This document shows, piece after piece, positions 54,533-62,343 of a DNA stretch of 64,000 nt. The first letter of the stretch is position 1. Every line of letters begins with the position of its first letter. Under the pieces are notes generated by a model. The model was not told the origin of the DNA. It searched no databases and worked only from the letters and a program-made list of their open reading frames with translations. The position numbers and the translations under genes were made by a program. The DNA is from Verrucomicrobiota bacterium (GTDB lineage: Bacteria; Verrucomicrobiota; Verrucomicrobiia; Limisphaerales; UBA1319), in contig JAKLHY010000006.1 in the NCBI GenBank assembly GCA_022709905.1, positions 1 to 64,000 of the forward strand. The letters are read 5' to 3'.

Positions 54533-56248
54533 CTATGGCGATTTCTTGCCGCTCGATTTCTTCCAATTATGAGGCCGGCCACTATCCCAGGCGGATTCTT
54601 TGCCTCCCAAGGATTCCTCCGGACGGGTTTTCAAGAAGTTGCTTTCCTCGTAATGAGTGAAATCGGCATCGCGCAGGATTGTGGGAGTAATAAAGATCAG
54701 GAGGTTTTGTTTCTGCCGTTTTTTGCTCTCCTGACGAAAGGCCAATCCAATGCCAGGGAGATCTCCCAGAATGGGCACCTTGGTAAATCCCTTGCTTTTG
54801 AAGTCGTTCATCAGCCCGCCCATGACCAGAGTGCCCCCGCTCGGAATCAAGACCTGCGTCTGCATCTTGCGAATGGCGTAAATGTTCGCGATGTTCAGCT
54901 CCCCATTGATCGTCTGAGTATCCTTGGACTCGATATTGGAAACCTCTGGAGTCACTTTGAGGGTGATATTGGAATTCCCGGAAATGCGAGGAGTGACTGT
55001 CAGGATAGTGCCGAGGTTGGTATACTGGACCTGGGCTCCCGCCGGACTGTTGGCGGAACCCGGGGTAATTTGGAAGATGGGATAAGCCTTGGTGATTTCG
55101 AGAATTGAAGTCTCATTGTCCAGGGTGACGGTTCGTGGGGTAGCCAGGAGTTCCGTATCGGACTGCTTGTTCAGGAACGACAGGACGGCGTGAACACCGT
55201 CGGCATTCAGGAAGCCGATATCGGGTGTGAAACCGTTTCGGGTGTTCCAACTCATGCCGCCCCCGCCGAGGACGGAATTCAAGACGTAATCCGATGTGCT
55301 TTTGCTGCCGTTGACCGTCTTATATTGGTCCGTGCCTGGGATCGTGCGCCCGCTTGGTAAAGTCGTCGTTTCTCCGGGCACCAGGGCGGTGGTGGAGGTC
55401 TTTGACTTGGTGAAGTCATAGGTGCCGGTGGTAAGGCTATTGCCGAAAGAGACGTGCTGAGCCTCGAGGGTGCCAGACCAGTCAATCCCCTTGACGGATT
55501 GAGGATTCTCGATGGTCTCAAAAATCTTGCCTTCGATCAGAACCTGCCGGGTGGACGTATCGAGTTTGGCAATCAACTGGTCGACCGACTCCATTTCCTT
55601 TTCCGTGGTGAGCACCACCAATTGGCTGGTGCGCGAGTCCGGGATGACCTGGGAACGGGGAGAGAGCGTGGCCTTGAGCAGCATGGCCATATTGGTTGGA
55701 TTGCTGAAGTTGAGCTGGACCACCTTGGTCAGCAAGGGTTCCGGGGCTCCGGGTTGCTTGTACGTGATTCGTGCAATGCGAGTTTTGCTGTCCGGCACCA
55801 GCACCATGTCGTAATTTTGCAGCACCGCCTCCAATTCCTGTCGCGCGGTGACATTTTCATGCCGAAACGATACCCGGGGCACGGGCAGTGGCTTGCCGTC
55901 GGGACCCAGAGCGGTCGTGATTTTTGGATCAAACTGGAAATTGATCTTCGCTTGGCGCGCCAGGATCCGGATGACGTCCAAAAGATCCGCATCCTCAAAC
56001 TGCACGACCGGAATAACCTCATCCATCTCCTGGCTATCGGCTCCCTGATCGGGCATGGCGAGATCGACCGGGGTTTCACCGGCCGCCGAGGGAACCTGGG
56101 GAGGTTCGATCACGGCGGAAGGCGCGATCGCCGGCTGGTTGGTGGCCGCCGGACTGACGGATGCCGGCTGGTTTTCCTGGCCCATGACCAGAAGAAGCGA
56201 TCCCAGGAGAACACCGATCATCGACTTCGTTCGAGTTATTGTTTTCAT
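54533..56248 (-). CDS. pilQ: Secretin, PilQ/GspD-type outer-membrane channel
   Basis: The 571-residue precursor has a signal peptide (SMIGVLLGSLLLVMGQ) and a Pro/Ala/Thr-rich linker. A secretin/TonB short N-terminal-type domain spans about 80-160 (VVQFEDADLLDVIRILARQA). The N1/NolW-like domain spans about 175-250 (VIPDSRTSQLVVLTTEKEMESVDQLIAKLD). The secretin core runs to about 530, with TPRTVTLDNETSILEI, TVTPRISGNSNITLKVTPEVS and the hallmark VPILGDLPGIGLAFRQESKKRQKQNLLIFITPTIL. It forms the outer-membrane pore for a type IV pilus or type II-like system. The short C-terminal basic tail is typical. It is last in the pilM-N-O-P-Q order. Confidence 0.9.
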   Translation of the reverse strand: MKTITRTKSMIGVLLGSLLLVMGQENQPASVSPAATNQPAIAPSAVIEPPQVPSAAGETPVDLAMPDQGADSQEMDEVIPVVQFEDADLLDVIRILARQAKINFQFDPKITTALGPDGKPLPVPRVSFRHENVTARQELEAVLQNYDMVLVPDSKTRIARITYKQPGAPEPLLTKVVQLNFSNPTNMAMLLKATLSPRSQVIPDSRTSQLVVLTTEKEMESVDQLIAKLDTSTRQVLIEGKIFETIENPQSVKGIDWSGTLEAQHVSFGNSLTTGTYDFTKSKTSTTALVPGETTTLPSGRTIPGTDQYKTVNGSKSTSDYVLNSVLGGGGMSWNTRNGFTPDIGFLNADGVHAVLSFLNKQSDTELLATPRTVTLDNETSILEITKAYPIFQITPGSANSPAGAQVQYTNLGTILTVTPRISGNSNITLKVTPEVSNIESKDTQTINGELNIANIYAIRKMQTQVLIPSGGTLVMGGLMNDFKSKGFTKVPILGDLPGIGLAFRQESKKRQKQNLLIFITPTILRDADFTHYEESNFLKTRPEESLGGKESAWDSGRPHNWKKSSGKKSP

Positions 56249-56329
56249 GCTTCTACAACGGTTTGGGAAACGGCGTGCTTCAGTTTTCTTAACATATCTG
56301 AAATAAAAACAACATGCTTCCTTTTCGAA

Positions 56330-56809
56330 TTACTGACGCAGCGTTAGCGTTTTGGGTTGACTGCTATTGCCGATGAGGACGACCACGGAATCCTCCAGAA
56401 CCTCCACGCAACGCACCCGGATGCGCCTGCCCTGGGGGCCGGGAAGTTCGGTTTCCTCACCCGCTTGCACGGCGCGACGATTGATCAAGGCCATACGGCG
56501 TCCGGGGACTCCGGTAATGCCATTGAGAATGAGTTCGAAACCCAACAGGGGATCCGGCGGGGCATTGGTCACCGCCACAGCCTTTTTCTTGAAGCGGTCG
56601 GAATGGGGAAAAAAAGGATCGCGGCTGGAGTCAGTGAACTCAAAAACGGAGACAGGCATGGCCGGGAGGACCTTGACTTGGTTGGTCGCTAACGACGACA
56701 AGCCGGTTGAGTTTGTCGCTGAGGCGGGAACAGGCGCTGGCTGAAGCCCGACATCGGCCTGAGCGCAAACCAACACGGTCCAAAACCAGCTGCTTATCCA
56801 CTTCCTCAT
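56330..56809 (-). CDS. PilP-like periplasmic protein of the pilus/secretion complex
   Basis: This 159-residue exported protein has a short hydrophobic N-terminus, a low-complexity linker, DPFFPHSDRF and a C-terminal beta-rich domain (LLGFELILNGITGVPGRRMALINRRAVQAGEE, RIRVRCVEVLEDSVVVLIG). The layout (linker plus small beta domain, between pilO and the secretin) fits PilP or a GspC-like homology-region domain that contacts the secretin. Sequence similarity to typical PilP is weak, so the name rests mainly on position. Its ATG overlaps the pilO-like stop (56806-56809). Confidence 0.65.
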   Translation of the reverse strand: MRKWISSWFWTVLVCAQADVGLQPAPVPASATNSTGLSSLATNQVKVLPAMPVSVFEFTDSSRDPFFPHSDRFKKKAVAVTNAPPDPLLGFELILNGITGVPGRRMALINRRAVQAGEETELPGPQGRRIRVRCVEVLEDSVVVLIGNSSQPKTLTLRQ

Positions 56810-57390
56810 ATGTTCTTATCGGCAGGTTTGACCAGGGTGATTAAGTCGAATTGAAGGGTCAATTTTTCCAAATTCTCGTCTTTGGCCCCTTGAGCGGAAT
56901 CGAGGACGAGGCCCTCGACCCGCATATGGGGAAACGAGTTTTCCAGCGCCGCTAAAAACCGGCCGAAATCGTGGAAGTAACCGGAAGCCTTCAGAGTGCA
57001 CCTCACGGCCTTGTAAGGGAAATCGGCATAAACACCCACCTCGGTGTCCTGCGGGCGGCTGGCATCGAGCAGTCGGATTTGGTTGGTTGCCATGAACTGC
57101 TCCATCAGTTTGAAACTCCAGGTGTAGTAATCTCCGGTTGCCATTTTGGCTTCACATTCCTCGAGGCGGCTTTTTGCCAGGAGCAGATCGTCCTGGACTT
57201 TTTGGGCCTGTTTCACCAACCGCTCCGCCTGCTGCACTTTGCCGAGAGCTGCTTCGTAGCGTTCTTTCTTGCTTCTCAGCCCCTTCAACTGCGGATCAAC
57301 GAGACCGTAATAAATGCCGGCCAGCAGAATACCCGTCCCCAGAATGACGAGAATGATGGAGTCGCGTTTTTCTTTGGATAAGGCGCCCAT
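56806..57390 (-). CDS. pilO: PilO-like inner-membrane protein
   Basis: The 194-residue protein has one N-terminal membrane helix (SIILVILGTGILLAGIYYGLV), a periplasmic coiled coil (about 40-85, KKERYEAALGKVQQAERLVKQAQK) and a ferredoxin-like alpha/beta domain with ALENSFPHMRVEGLVLD. This is the layout of PilO/GspM, which pairs with PilN in the alignment subcomplex. It is three nt downstream of the pilN-like gene and overlaps pilP by four nt. Confidence 0.78.
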   Translation of the reverse strand: MGALSKEKRDSIILVILGTGILLAGIYYGLVDPQLKGLRSKKERYEAALGKVQQAERLVKQAQKVQDDLLLAKSRLEECEAKMATGDYYTWSFKLMEQFMATNQIRLLDASRPQDTEVGVYADFPYKAVRCTLKASGYFHDFGRFLAALENSFPHMRVEGLVLDSAQGAKDENLEKLTLQFDLITLVKPADKNI

Positions 57391-57393
57391 AAA

Positions 57394-58056
57394 TTATCGT
57401 GTCCGTGACTTGAACTGACTCTCGACCGTGAAGACGACATGGTTGCGATTGGTGTTTTCCTGGTCAGCTACTGGGGGGCTTAACTGCACCAGTTTTACGC
57501 CGGAGTCGTCAAGCAGGGGCTGAAAAAATGGCTGGGTAGCGATCGACTTTTGGAATTGATCAAACTTGCCACCGCCTTGTCCGCCAAAGTCACGGGCTTC
57601 GATGGTCAAAACTATCGACTCGGTGGAGGTGGCGGCTGGGGCTTTCGTGTCCTTGGATTTTGCGGTTTTCTTGACGACGGTAAACGCCTGTTTGGTGCGA
57701 ATGCGAGACACCTCGATCCCGTCGACCAGGCAATACTGGAGGGCGTTGAGCACAGGAGCCCACAGGAAACGGTTGGTGGACAAACCATCCAGAGCCGCCA
57801 ATTGTTGTTCCAACTGCGACGCTTGTTTCAGGTTGTCCATGACCTGTTTGTTGTCGTTCTGGAGGCTTTGCCAGCGCATCTCCAGCCCCATCAACTCCTC
57901 TGCGGCCACCCAATTCTTCAGCCACAGAAACAGGCAGCCAACCAGAACCGCTGCCACAACATACCCCGCGCCAATCAGGGTGCGTCGCGCCGGATCGCGC
58001 AGCCGCATTTCCTCGGCGAGTTGTTGCTCGGCGAGCAGATTGATGACAATGGCCAT
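57394..58056 (-). CDS. pilN: PilN-like inner-membrane protein
   Basis: The 220-residue protein starts with a conserved short cytoplasmic segment (IVINLLAEQQLAEEMRLRDP), matching the INLLP-type PilN motif that docks on PilM. One membrane helix (LIGAGYVVAAVLVGCLFLWL), a coiled coil and a periplasmic domain follow. It bridges cytoplasmic PilM and periplasmic PilO/PilP. It begins six nt after the pilM stop. Confidence 0.82.
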   Translation of the reverse strand: MAIVINLLAEQQLAEEMRLRDPARRTLIGAGYVVAAVLVGCLFLWLKNWVAAEELMGLEMRWQSLQNDNKQVMDNLKQASQLEQQLAALDGLSTNRFLWAPVLNALQYCLVDGIEVSRIRTKQAFTVVKKTAKSKDTKAPAATSTESIVLTIEARDFGGQGGGKFDQFQKSIATQPFFQPLLDDSGVKLVQLSPPVADQENTNRNHVVFTVESQFKSRTR

Positions 58057-58062
58057 ACTGAT

Positions 58063-59127
58063 TTAAAAGAGGGTTGTCGCCACGCCAATGGCAACGGTGA
58101 GTTGCGAACCGGCGGTCTCCAGTTCCTCCTGTTTATCCGCCCGAACGGATGCTTCCAGAAAAGTCATTGGGCTCCATGCTTTGCATGGAATCATTAATTC
58201 TGACTGGATCATTTCCATGATACAATCGGATCGAGCCGAAGCTCCGGATACAAACGCCTGGCTGACCGTTTTGTCTTGTTGGTGCTCATAAAAATCTATT
58301 GAGACTCTGAGTTCACGCCCCAACGGTGCGACCAGGGACTGCAAGTTTGATGCCACTTCTTGCGGCATGCCGATCTTAATTCCCTCGGCTTCGGCGTAGC
58401 CGATGTTCATGGATTCGGCCAATCCGCTCGTCAAGCGATCTCCGCCAATCGCCACCACCCGGCTTAACATCAGGTCACCCTCCTCCAACACGCAGATGGT
58501 GGAATGCTTGAATCCCAAATCAATCAAGGCAATAACCTCGCGATGATAAATATCCGGCTGCGCCAATTCGAAAGCGTTCGGTGGACCAATAAGCCCCGGG
58601 ACAATGCCGTCCACCATTAACCCAGCGGCCTTGGCAGCAGTCTGCAGCGTTTCGATCAACTGCTGCCGAGCCCCGCCAACAATGACTCTGCATCGCGGAG
58701 TTCCTTTTGAGGTCTCCGCCGGGGCTCCGAGCTTTCGAGGAGGAAGTATTTGACAATCAAAAACATAACCCGAAAGATCTTGCTGCAAATACGTCTTGGT
58801 TCCTAACTTGAGCATGGAACGGATGTCCGATACCGGCACCATCGGCATTTCTGCATGGCGTATCAGTGAGTCTCCTGCTCCTAAAACCAGTGTAAGATGC
58901 TTGGTTTTGGCCCCCAAGGCATGGTGAACACGTTTGAGGTTTTCCGCATATAGCTCGACCGAGGGAGAAGCATCGCTCAGGGGAGCATCAATGAGGACAA
59001 AATCCACCAGGCGGTAACGCCCCTGGGTCCGCTCTAAATAGATAGCTTTTGTTGAGCGGGATCCCAAATCGATGACGACAATCCGATCCGGTTTCTTCTT
59101 CTTCGCTCTAAAAATGGGAAACGACAT
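58063..59127 (-). CDS. pilM: PilM-type actin-like ATPase of the pilus assembly platform
   Basis: This 354-residue cytoplasmic protein has the actin/FtsA fold: the phosphate-1 motif VVIDLGSRSTKAIYLE, the phosphate-2-like ALIDLGFKHSTICVLEEG, and the adenosine motif QAFVSGASARSDCIMEMIQ. KLGTKTYLQQDLSGYVFDCQIL corresponds to the PilM SHS2-like 1C region. PilM binds the N-terminal peptide of PilN and couples assembly to the cytoplasmic ATPases, which are not in this window. It is the first gene of the pil operon, and no Shine-Dalgarno site precedes its ATG. Confidence 0.87.
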   Translation of the reverse strand: MSFPIFRAKKKKPDRIVVIDLGSRSTKAIYLERTQGRYRLVDFVLIDAPLSDASPSVELYAENLKRVHHALGAKTKHLTLVLGAGDSLIRHAEMPMVPVSDIRSMLKLGTKTYLQQDLSGYVFDCQILPPRKLGAPAETSKGTPRCRVIVGGARQQLIETLQTAAKAAGLMVDGIVPGLIGPPNAFELAQPDIYHREVIALIDLGFKHSTICVLEEGDLMLSRVVAIGGDRLTSGLAESMNIGYAEAEGIKIGMPQEVASNLQSLVAPLGRELRVSIDFYEHQQDKTVSQAFVSGASARSDCIMEMIQSELMIPCKAWSPMTFLEASVRADKQEELETAGSQLTVAIGVATTLF

Positions 59128-59602
59128 TCGAGGCGTTTATATCCATTCCATCGTCCTGATGCAAGTCAACAATACAATTTATTGCACGCTAACCTGCGGC
59201 GGACCAGCTGATTCTGAAACATCAAGGTTCCAGCGGCAAAGGCATGGAGCGTTTTATGGCCCACAAAACTCTTGAAGACCTCCAGTTCTCGGCTGGATCC
59301 AAGGGGTCGGAATGTACTCTTTTGGGACAGGCCGTACCCATATCATACAGACGCGGCACTGGGTCGTCCACGAGCAGCATCCAATACGATCGGTAAAAAT
59401 GGGGTGCGGCACAGGACTTCACCCCACGATATTTTTGATCGGAAGGGGAAAAGGATGTTGTCCGGATCTGGCTATGCTGAAAACGCTCGCAGATCGATCC
59501 CCTCGATCCATCGGGAGTCTAGATCTGATTTTTGAAATCTTAAGTGCCCTCGCAGATTCGATCAGCTCACATGATCCGCCGCCCGCCAGCAAGGATTTTG
59601 GA
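59128..59602. other. 475-nt intergenic region upstream of pilM; no supported gene
   Basis: Plus-strand frames of 87-100 codons are open here, but their translations look random and they have no ribosome-binding sites, so I call no gene. On the minus strand, TTGACT (59169-59164) with TGGATA (59145-59140) at 18 nt spacing could be the pilM promoter, again almost touching the start codon. A 7-bp GC-rich hairpin (59400-59406 with 59420-59426) is followed by ATATTTTT. The length leaves room for a small RNA, but nothing specific supports one. Confidence 0.4.
59140..59169 (-). promoter_or_regulatory. Possible pilM promoter
   Basis: TTGACT at 59169-59164 and TGGATA at 59145-59140 are separated by 18 nt; TATAAA (59142-59137) overlaps as an alternative -10. 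The ATG at 59127 lies 12 nt beyond the -10 box, which would give a nearly leaderless mRNA. Confidence 0.3.
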
Positions 59603-61744
59603 TCACCCTTTTGATGCGGGTTCTTTCAACACCGGTTGTTTGGATCCATCGCTACGATAGTGACTCGCGTAATAACGATTCTGATAATAATAATAGGAAT
59701 AATAATACGAGTCCTTGCCCTCAAAATCGATGTTGTTCAAGACAGCACCGAGGATGTGGATGCCGGCATCCTGAATGCGCTGGACGGATTTTCGGGCGTG
59801 TTCGCGACGGATTTTGTTGAACTTGGTCACGAAAAGAACTCCGTCCGTCATGGCGGCAATAATCAGCGGATCGCTGACCGCTGAGACGGGTGGGCAATCG
59901 ATGAACACTCGATCGTAGCGCCGACGGGCCTCTTCCAGAAACTGTTTCATGCGTTTGGATCCGGCCAGTTCCGAAGGGGAGTTGGGAATGGCGCCGCAGC
60001 AGACCACGTCCATGTTGGGAACTTCAGTCTTGTGAATGATATCATCCAGATGCTCGGTTTCGTTTTGCAGATAGGCCGACAGTCCGACCGGGCTGTGCAG
60101 CTGGAAGGCCTTGTGCACGGAAGGCCGGCGCAAGTCAGCGTCGACCAGAAGTGTCTTCAGACCGGTCTGAGCCGTGACGATAGAAAGGTTCGATGCCAGC
60201 AACGATTTGCCTTCCGATGGAATGGTGCTGGTCACAGCGATGAGCTGGAATGTATTGGCCTTGGGCATCAGGGCAACGGCCGCCCGGATGGTACGGAATC
60301 CTTCGGCGGCTGTGGATTGCGGATGGAGATGCGACTGCAGATCACGCTCGATTACGCTGTTGGTCTTGATGTTGGGAACATAACCCAAAAACGGCAGCCG
60401 CAGGTGGAGTTCGACATCGTCCTGGGTCTTGATGGAATCATCCAGGTAATCCACAAAGAAGGCCATGCCGCAACCGACGATCAAGCCGCCAATAACACCG
60501 AGAATCAGCGTCAAGACAATGCGCGGTTTGATGAACCTAGGAGGCGCATAGGCAGGGTCGACGACCCGCATGTTATTGATCTTGCTGCTCGCCATCAACT
60601 TGTTGTCTTTCTGGTTCTGAAGAATGATTTCGTACAGCTTGCGATTCAGCAAAACATCCTGGCTCAGTTGGTTGTATTTGGCCCGAGACTCGCCAAGTTT
60701 GATCACTTCTTTGGATCGTTCCTCGACGATCTTTTTCAGGCTATCCTCCTGGCTCCTGCAAAGGCGGGCCTCGTTACCGATGGCTTCGATGATCTTGGCG
60801 GATTCGGCCTGGATGGATTTGCCCAGGGACTCGATTTCCTCTCTCTTCTGGATCACGAGGGGGTACTTGTCTTTGTAGCGTTTGAGCAGGTTGGCGAGTT
60901 CGGCCTGAAGGATGACCAATCGAGCTTTAAGTTCCTGTATCAGTTTGTCCGAAGCGACCTGAGGAATACTATCCACGGGGGTACCGGAGGCGAGCATTCG
61001 TTTCACTTCGAGATCGGTTTGCTGGGCGATGGTGGCCCGACTCTGGGCGCGAACCAGTTCCTCCTGGGCCAGCTTGAGGGCTTGGAGGGCGATGTTCTGC
61101 GTGTCATCAAGAGAGATGTTCTCGGATTGCGCTTTGTAGACCGCCTCTTCCGCCTGCATCATGATCTTCTTTTGCGCGTCCGATTCCTGCTCGAGCCACT
61201 CCCCCGCCTTAGACGAAGCCAGGCTTTTCTGGTTTAAATTGTTGTCCACGAATATTTCCACCAAGTTGCTGGCGATGTTAGCGGCTTGCTGTGGATCGGT
61301 ATGTTCTACTTTCACCTCAACCAGCCGGCTGAGGCGAATGGGTGAAACGGTAATATCGTCGAGAACCGCCTTAACAATATCGCGCTTAGCCGAATACCGT
61401 TCGTCCTTGTCCAGTTTCAATCGGGCCACAACTGACGCGATCAGGCTTCGGCTCTGAAGGTTCTTGTACTGGGTTTGCAGATAGTCCTGCTCTCGGGATT
61501 CAAGCGTAAATCCCTCCCGTAGGTTTAAAACATTATCCGTCTCGCGGTCAATTTGAAGCCGCGTGACTGCCTGATAGATTCGCGGGGCCCGATAGAGGTA
61601 GATGAGGCACAAGGCAAAGATGGAAATAAAGGCGGTAATCACCAGCCAGCGCCGCTCCAGAATGATGTGCCAGTAGTGCCGGAGATTAATGTTCTCCTCT
61701 GCCATGCTGTTATCCGATTCTTCGTGAAATCCGGTCTCCATCAT
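59603..61744 (-). CDS. Wzc-type polysaccharide co-polymerase with tyrosine autokinase domain
   Basis: The 713-residue protein has two membrane helices (WLVITAFISIFALCLIYLY; IVLTLILGVIGGLIVGCGMAFF) that flank a Wzz domain with long coiled coils (about 170-390). The C-terminal BY-kinase domain has Walker A SEGKSLLASNLSIV, Walker A' LLVDADLRRPS and Walker B VFIDCPPVSAVSDPL. A tyrosine-rich tail (DSYYYSYYYYQNRYYASHY) is the autophosphorylation cluster. It controls chain length and export of exopolysaccharide by phosphorylation-driven assembly. Kinase and Wzz parts are fused, as in proteobacterial Wzc. The gene starts ten nt after the Wza-like gene. Confidence 0.92.
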   Translation of the reverse strand: MMETGFHEESDNSMAEENINLRHYWHIILERRWLVITAFISIFALCLIYLYRAPRIYQAVTRLQIDRETDNVLNLREGFTLESREQDYLQTQYKNLQSRSLIASVVARLKLDKDERYSAKRDIVKAVLDDITVSPIRLSRLVEVKVEHTDPQQAANIASNLVEIFVDNNLNQKSLASSKAGEWLEQESDAQKKIMMQAEEAVYKAQSENISLDDTQNIALQALKLAQEELVRAQSRATIAQQTDLEVKRMLASGTPVDSIPQVASDKLIQELKARLVILQAELANLLKRYKDKYPLVIQKREEIESLGKSIQAESAKIIEAIGNEARLCRSQEDSLKKIVEERSKEVIKLGESRAKYNQLSQDVLLNRKLYEIILQNQKDNKLMASSKINNMRVVDPAYAPPRFIKPRIVLTLILGVIGGLIVGCGMAFFVDYLDDSIKTQDDVELHLRLPFLGYVPNIKTNSVIERDLQSHLHPQSTAAEGFRTIRAAVALMPKANTFQLIAVTSTIPSEGKSLLASNLSIVTAQTGLKTLLVDADLRRPSVHKAFQLHSPVGLSAYLQNETEHLDDIIHKTEVPNMDVVCCGAIPNSPSELAGSKRMKQFLEEARRRYDRVFIDCPPVSAVSDPLIIAAMTDGVLFVTKFNKIRREHARKSVQRIQDAGIHILGAVLNNIDFEGKDSYYYSYYYYQNRYYASHYRSDGSKQPVLKEPASKG

Positions 61745-61753
61745 ATAATCAAC

Positions 61754-62341
61754 TTACCATACCGTTTGAGGCACATTCACGCTGTCACCCGGCTCAAGCC
61801 AAATGACTTGGTCCGGGTCTGTAATCATTTGGAGATCTTCGATCTTGAATTCCTGCGTCTTGCCCCGGCGGGTGAACTGGATGCGTTTCTTGTTGGCAGC
61901 CTTCGTGGGTCCCCCCGCTTGGCCAATCGCATCGAGGATCGTCCACTTTTGTTCTCCGGGCAGCTCGAAGGCCCCGGGTTTCGTCACCTCACCCACGACA
62001 GTAATGATCCTTTTGCGATATTCCTTGACGGTGACGGTCACCTGGGGATCCACCAAATAATCTTTCGCCAAGAGTTCTTTGAGCTTAGACTCCGCCTCCG
62101 TGGTCGGCATTCCGCCCACTTTAACGACCCCCAGCAGGGGATAGGTGATCTCGCCGTTGGCTTCCACCTTGAATTCACGGCTCAATTCCTTTTCACCGAA
62201 CACATCCACAATCAAAATATCCTGGGGGGCAATCAAGTATCGGTTTTCATTGGTGACCTGGGCTTGGATTCCCGGCATGCTCAGTCCAAGGAACAGATAA
62301 ACACACAGCCAGCCAGGCATCTGTTTTAACAAAACGATCAT
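61754..62341 (-). CDS. Wza-like polysaccharide export protein (short form)
   Basis: This 195-residue exported protein has a signal peptide ending near MPGIQAQ. A polysaccharide export (Poly_export) domain follows (YLIAPQDILIVDVFGEKELSREFKVEANGEI, YPLLGVVKVGG), then one SLBB domain (ITVVGEVTKPGAFELP, TILDAIGQAGG, WLEPGDSVNVP). Full Wza has more SLBB domains and a C-terminal outer-membrane helix; this short form lacks both and probably needs a separate pore, perhaps the barrel protein encoded just upstream. ATG at 62341 is preferred to a TTG at 62347. Confidence 0.88.
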   Translation of the reverse strand: MIVLLKQMPGWLCVYLFLGLSMPGIQAQVTNENRYLIAPQDILIVDVFGEKELSREFKVEANGEITYPLLGVVKVGGMPTTEAESKLKELLAKDYLVDPQVTVTVKEYRKRIITVVGEVTKPGAFELPGEQKWTILDAIGQAGGPTKAANKKRIQFTRRGKTQEFKIEDLQMITDPDQVIWLEPGDSVNVPQTVW

Positions 62342-62343
62342 AA

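Noticed and set aside
60032..61237. A 401-codon plus-strand frame
   Set aside because: Antisense to the Wzc kinase, whose Walker motifs are unambiguous.
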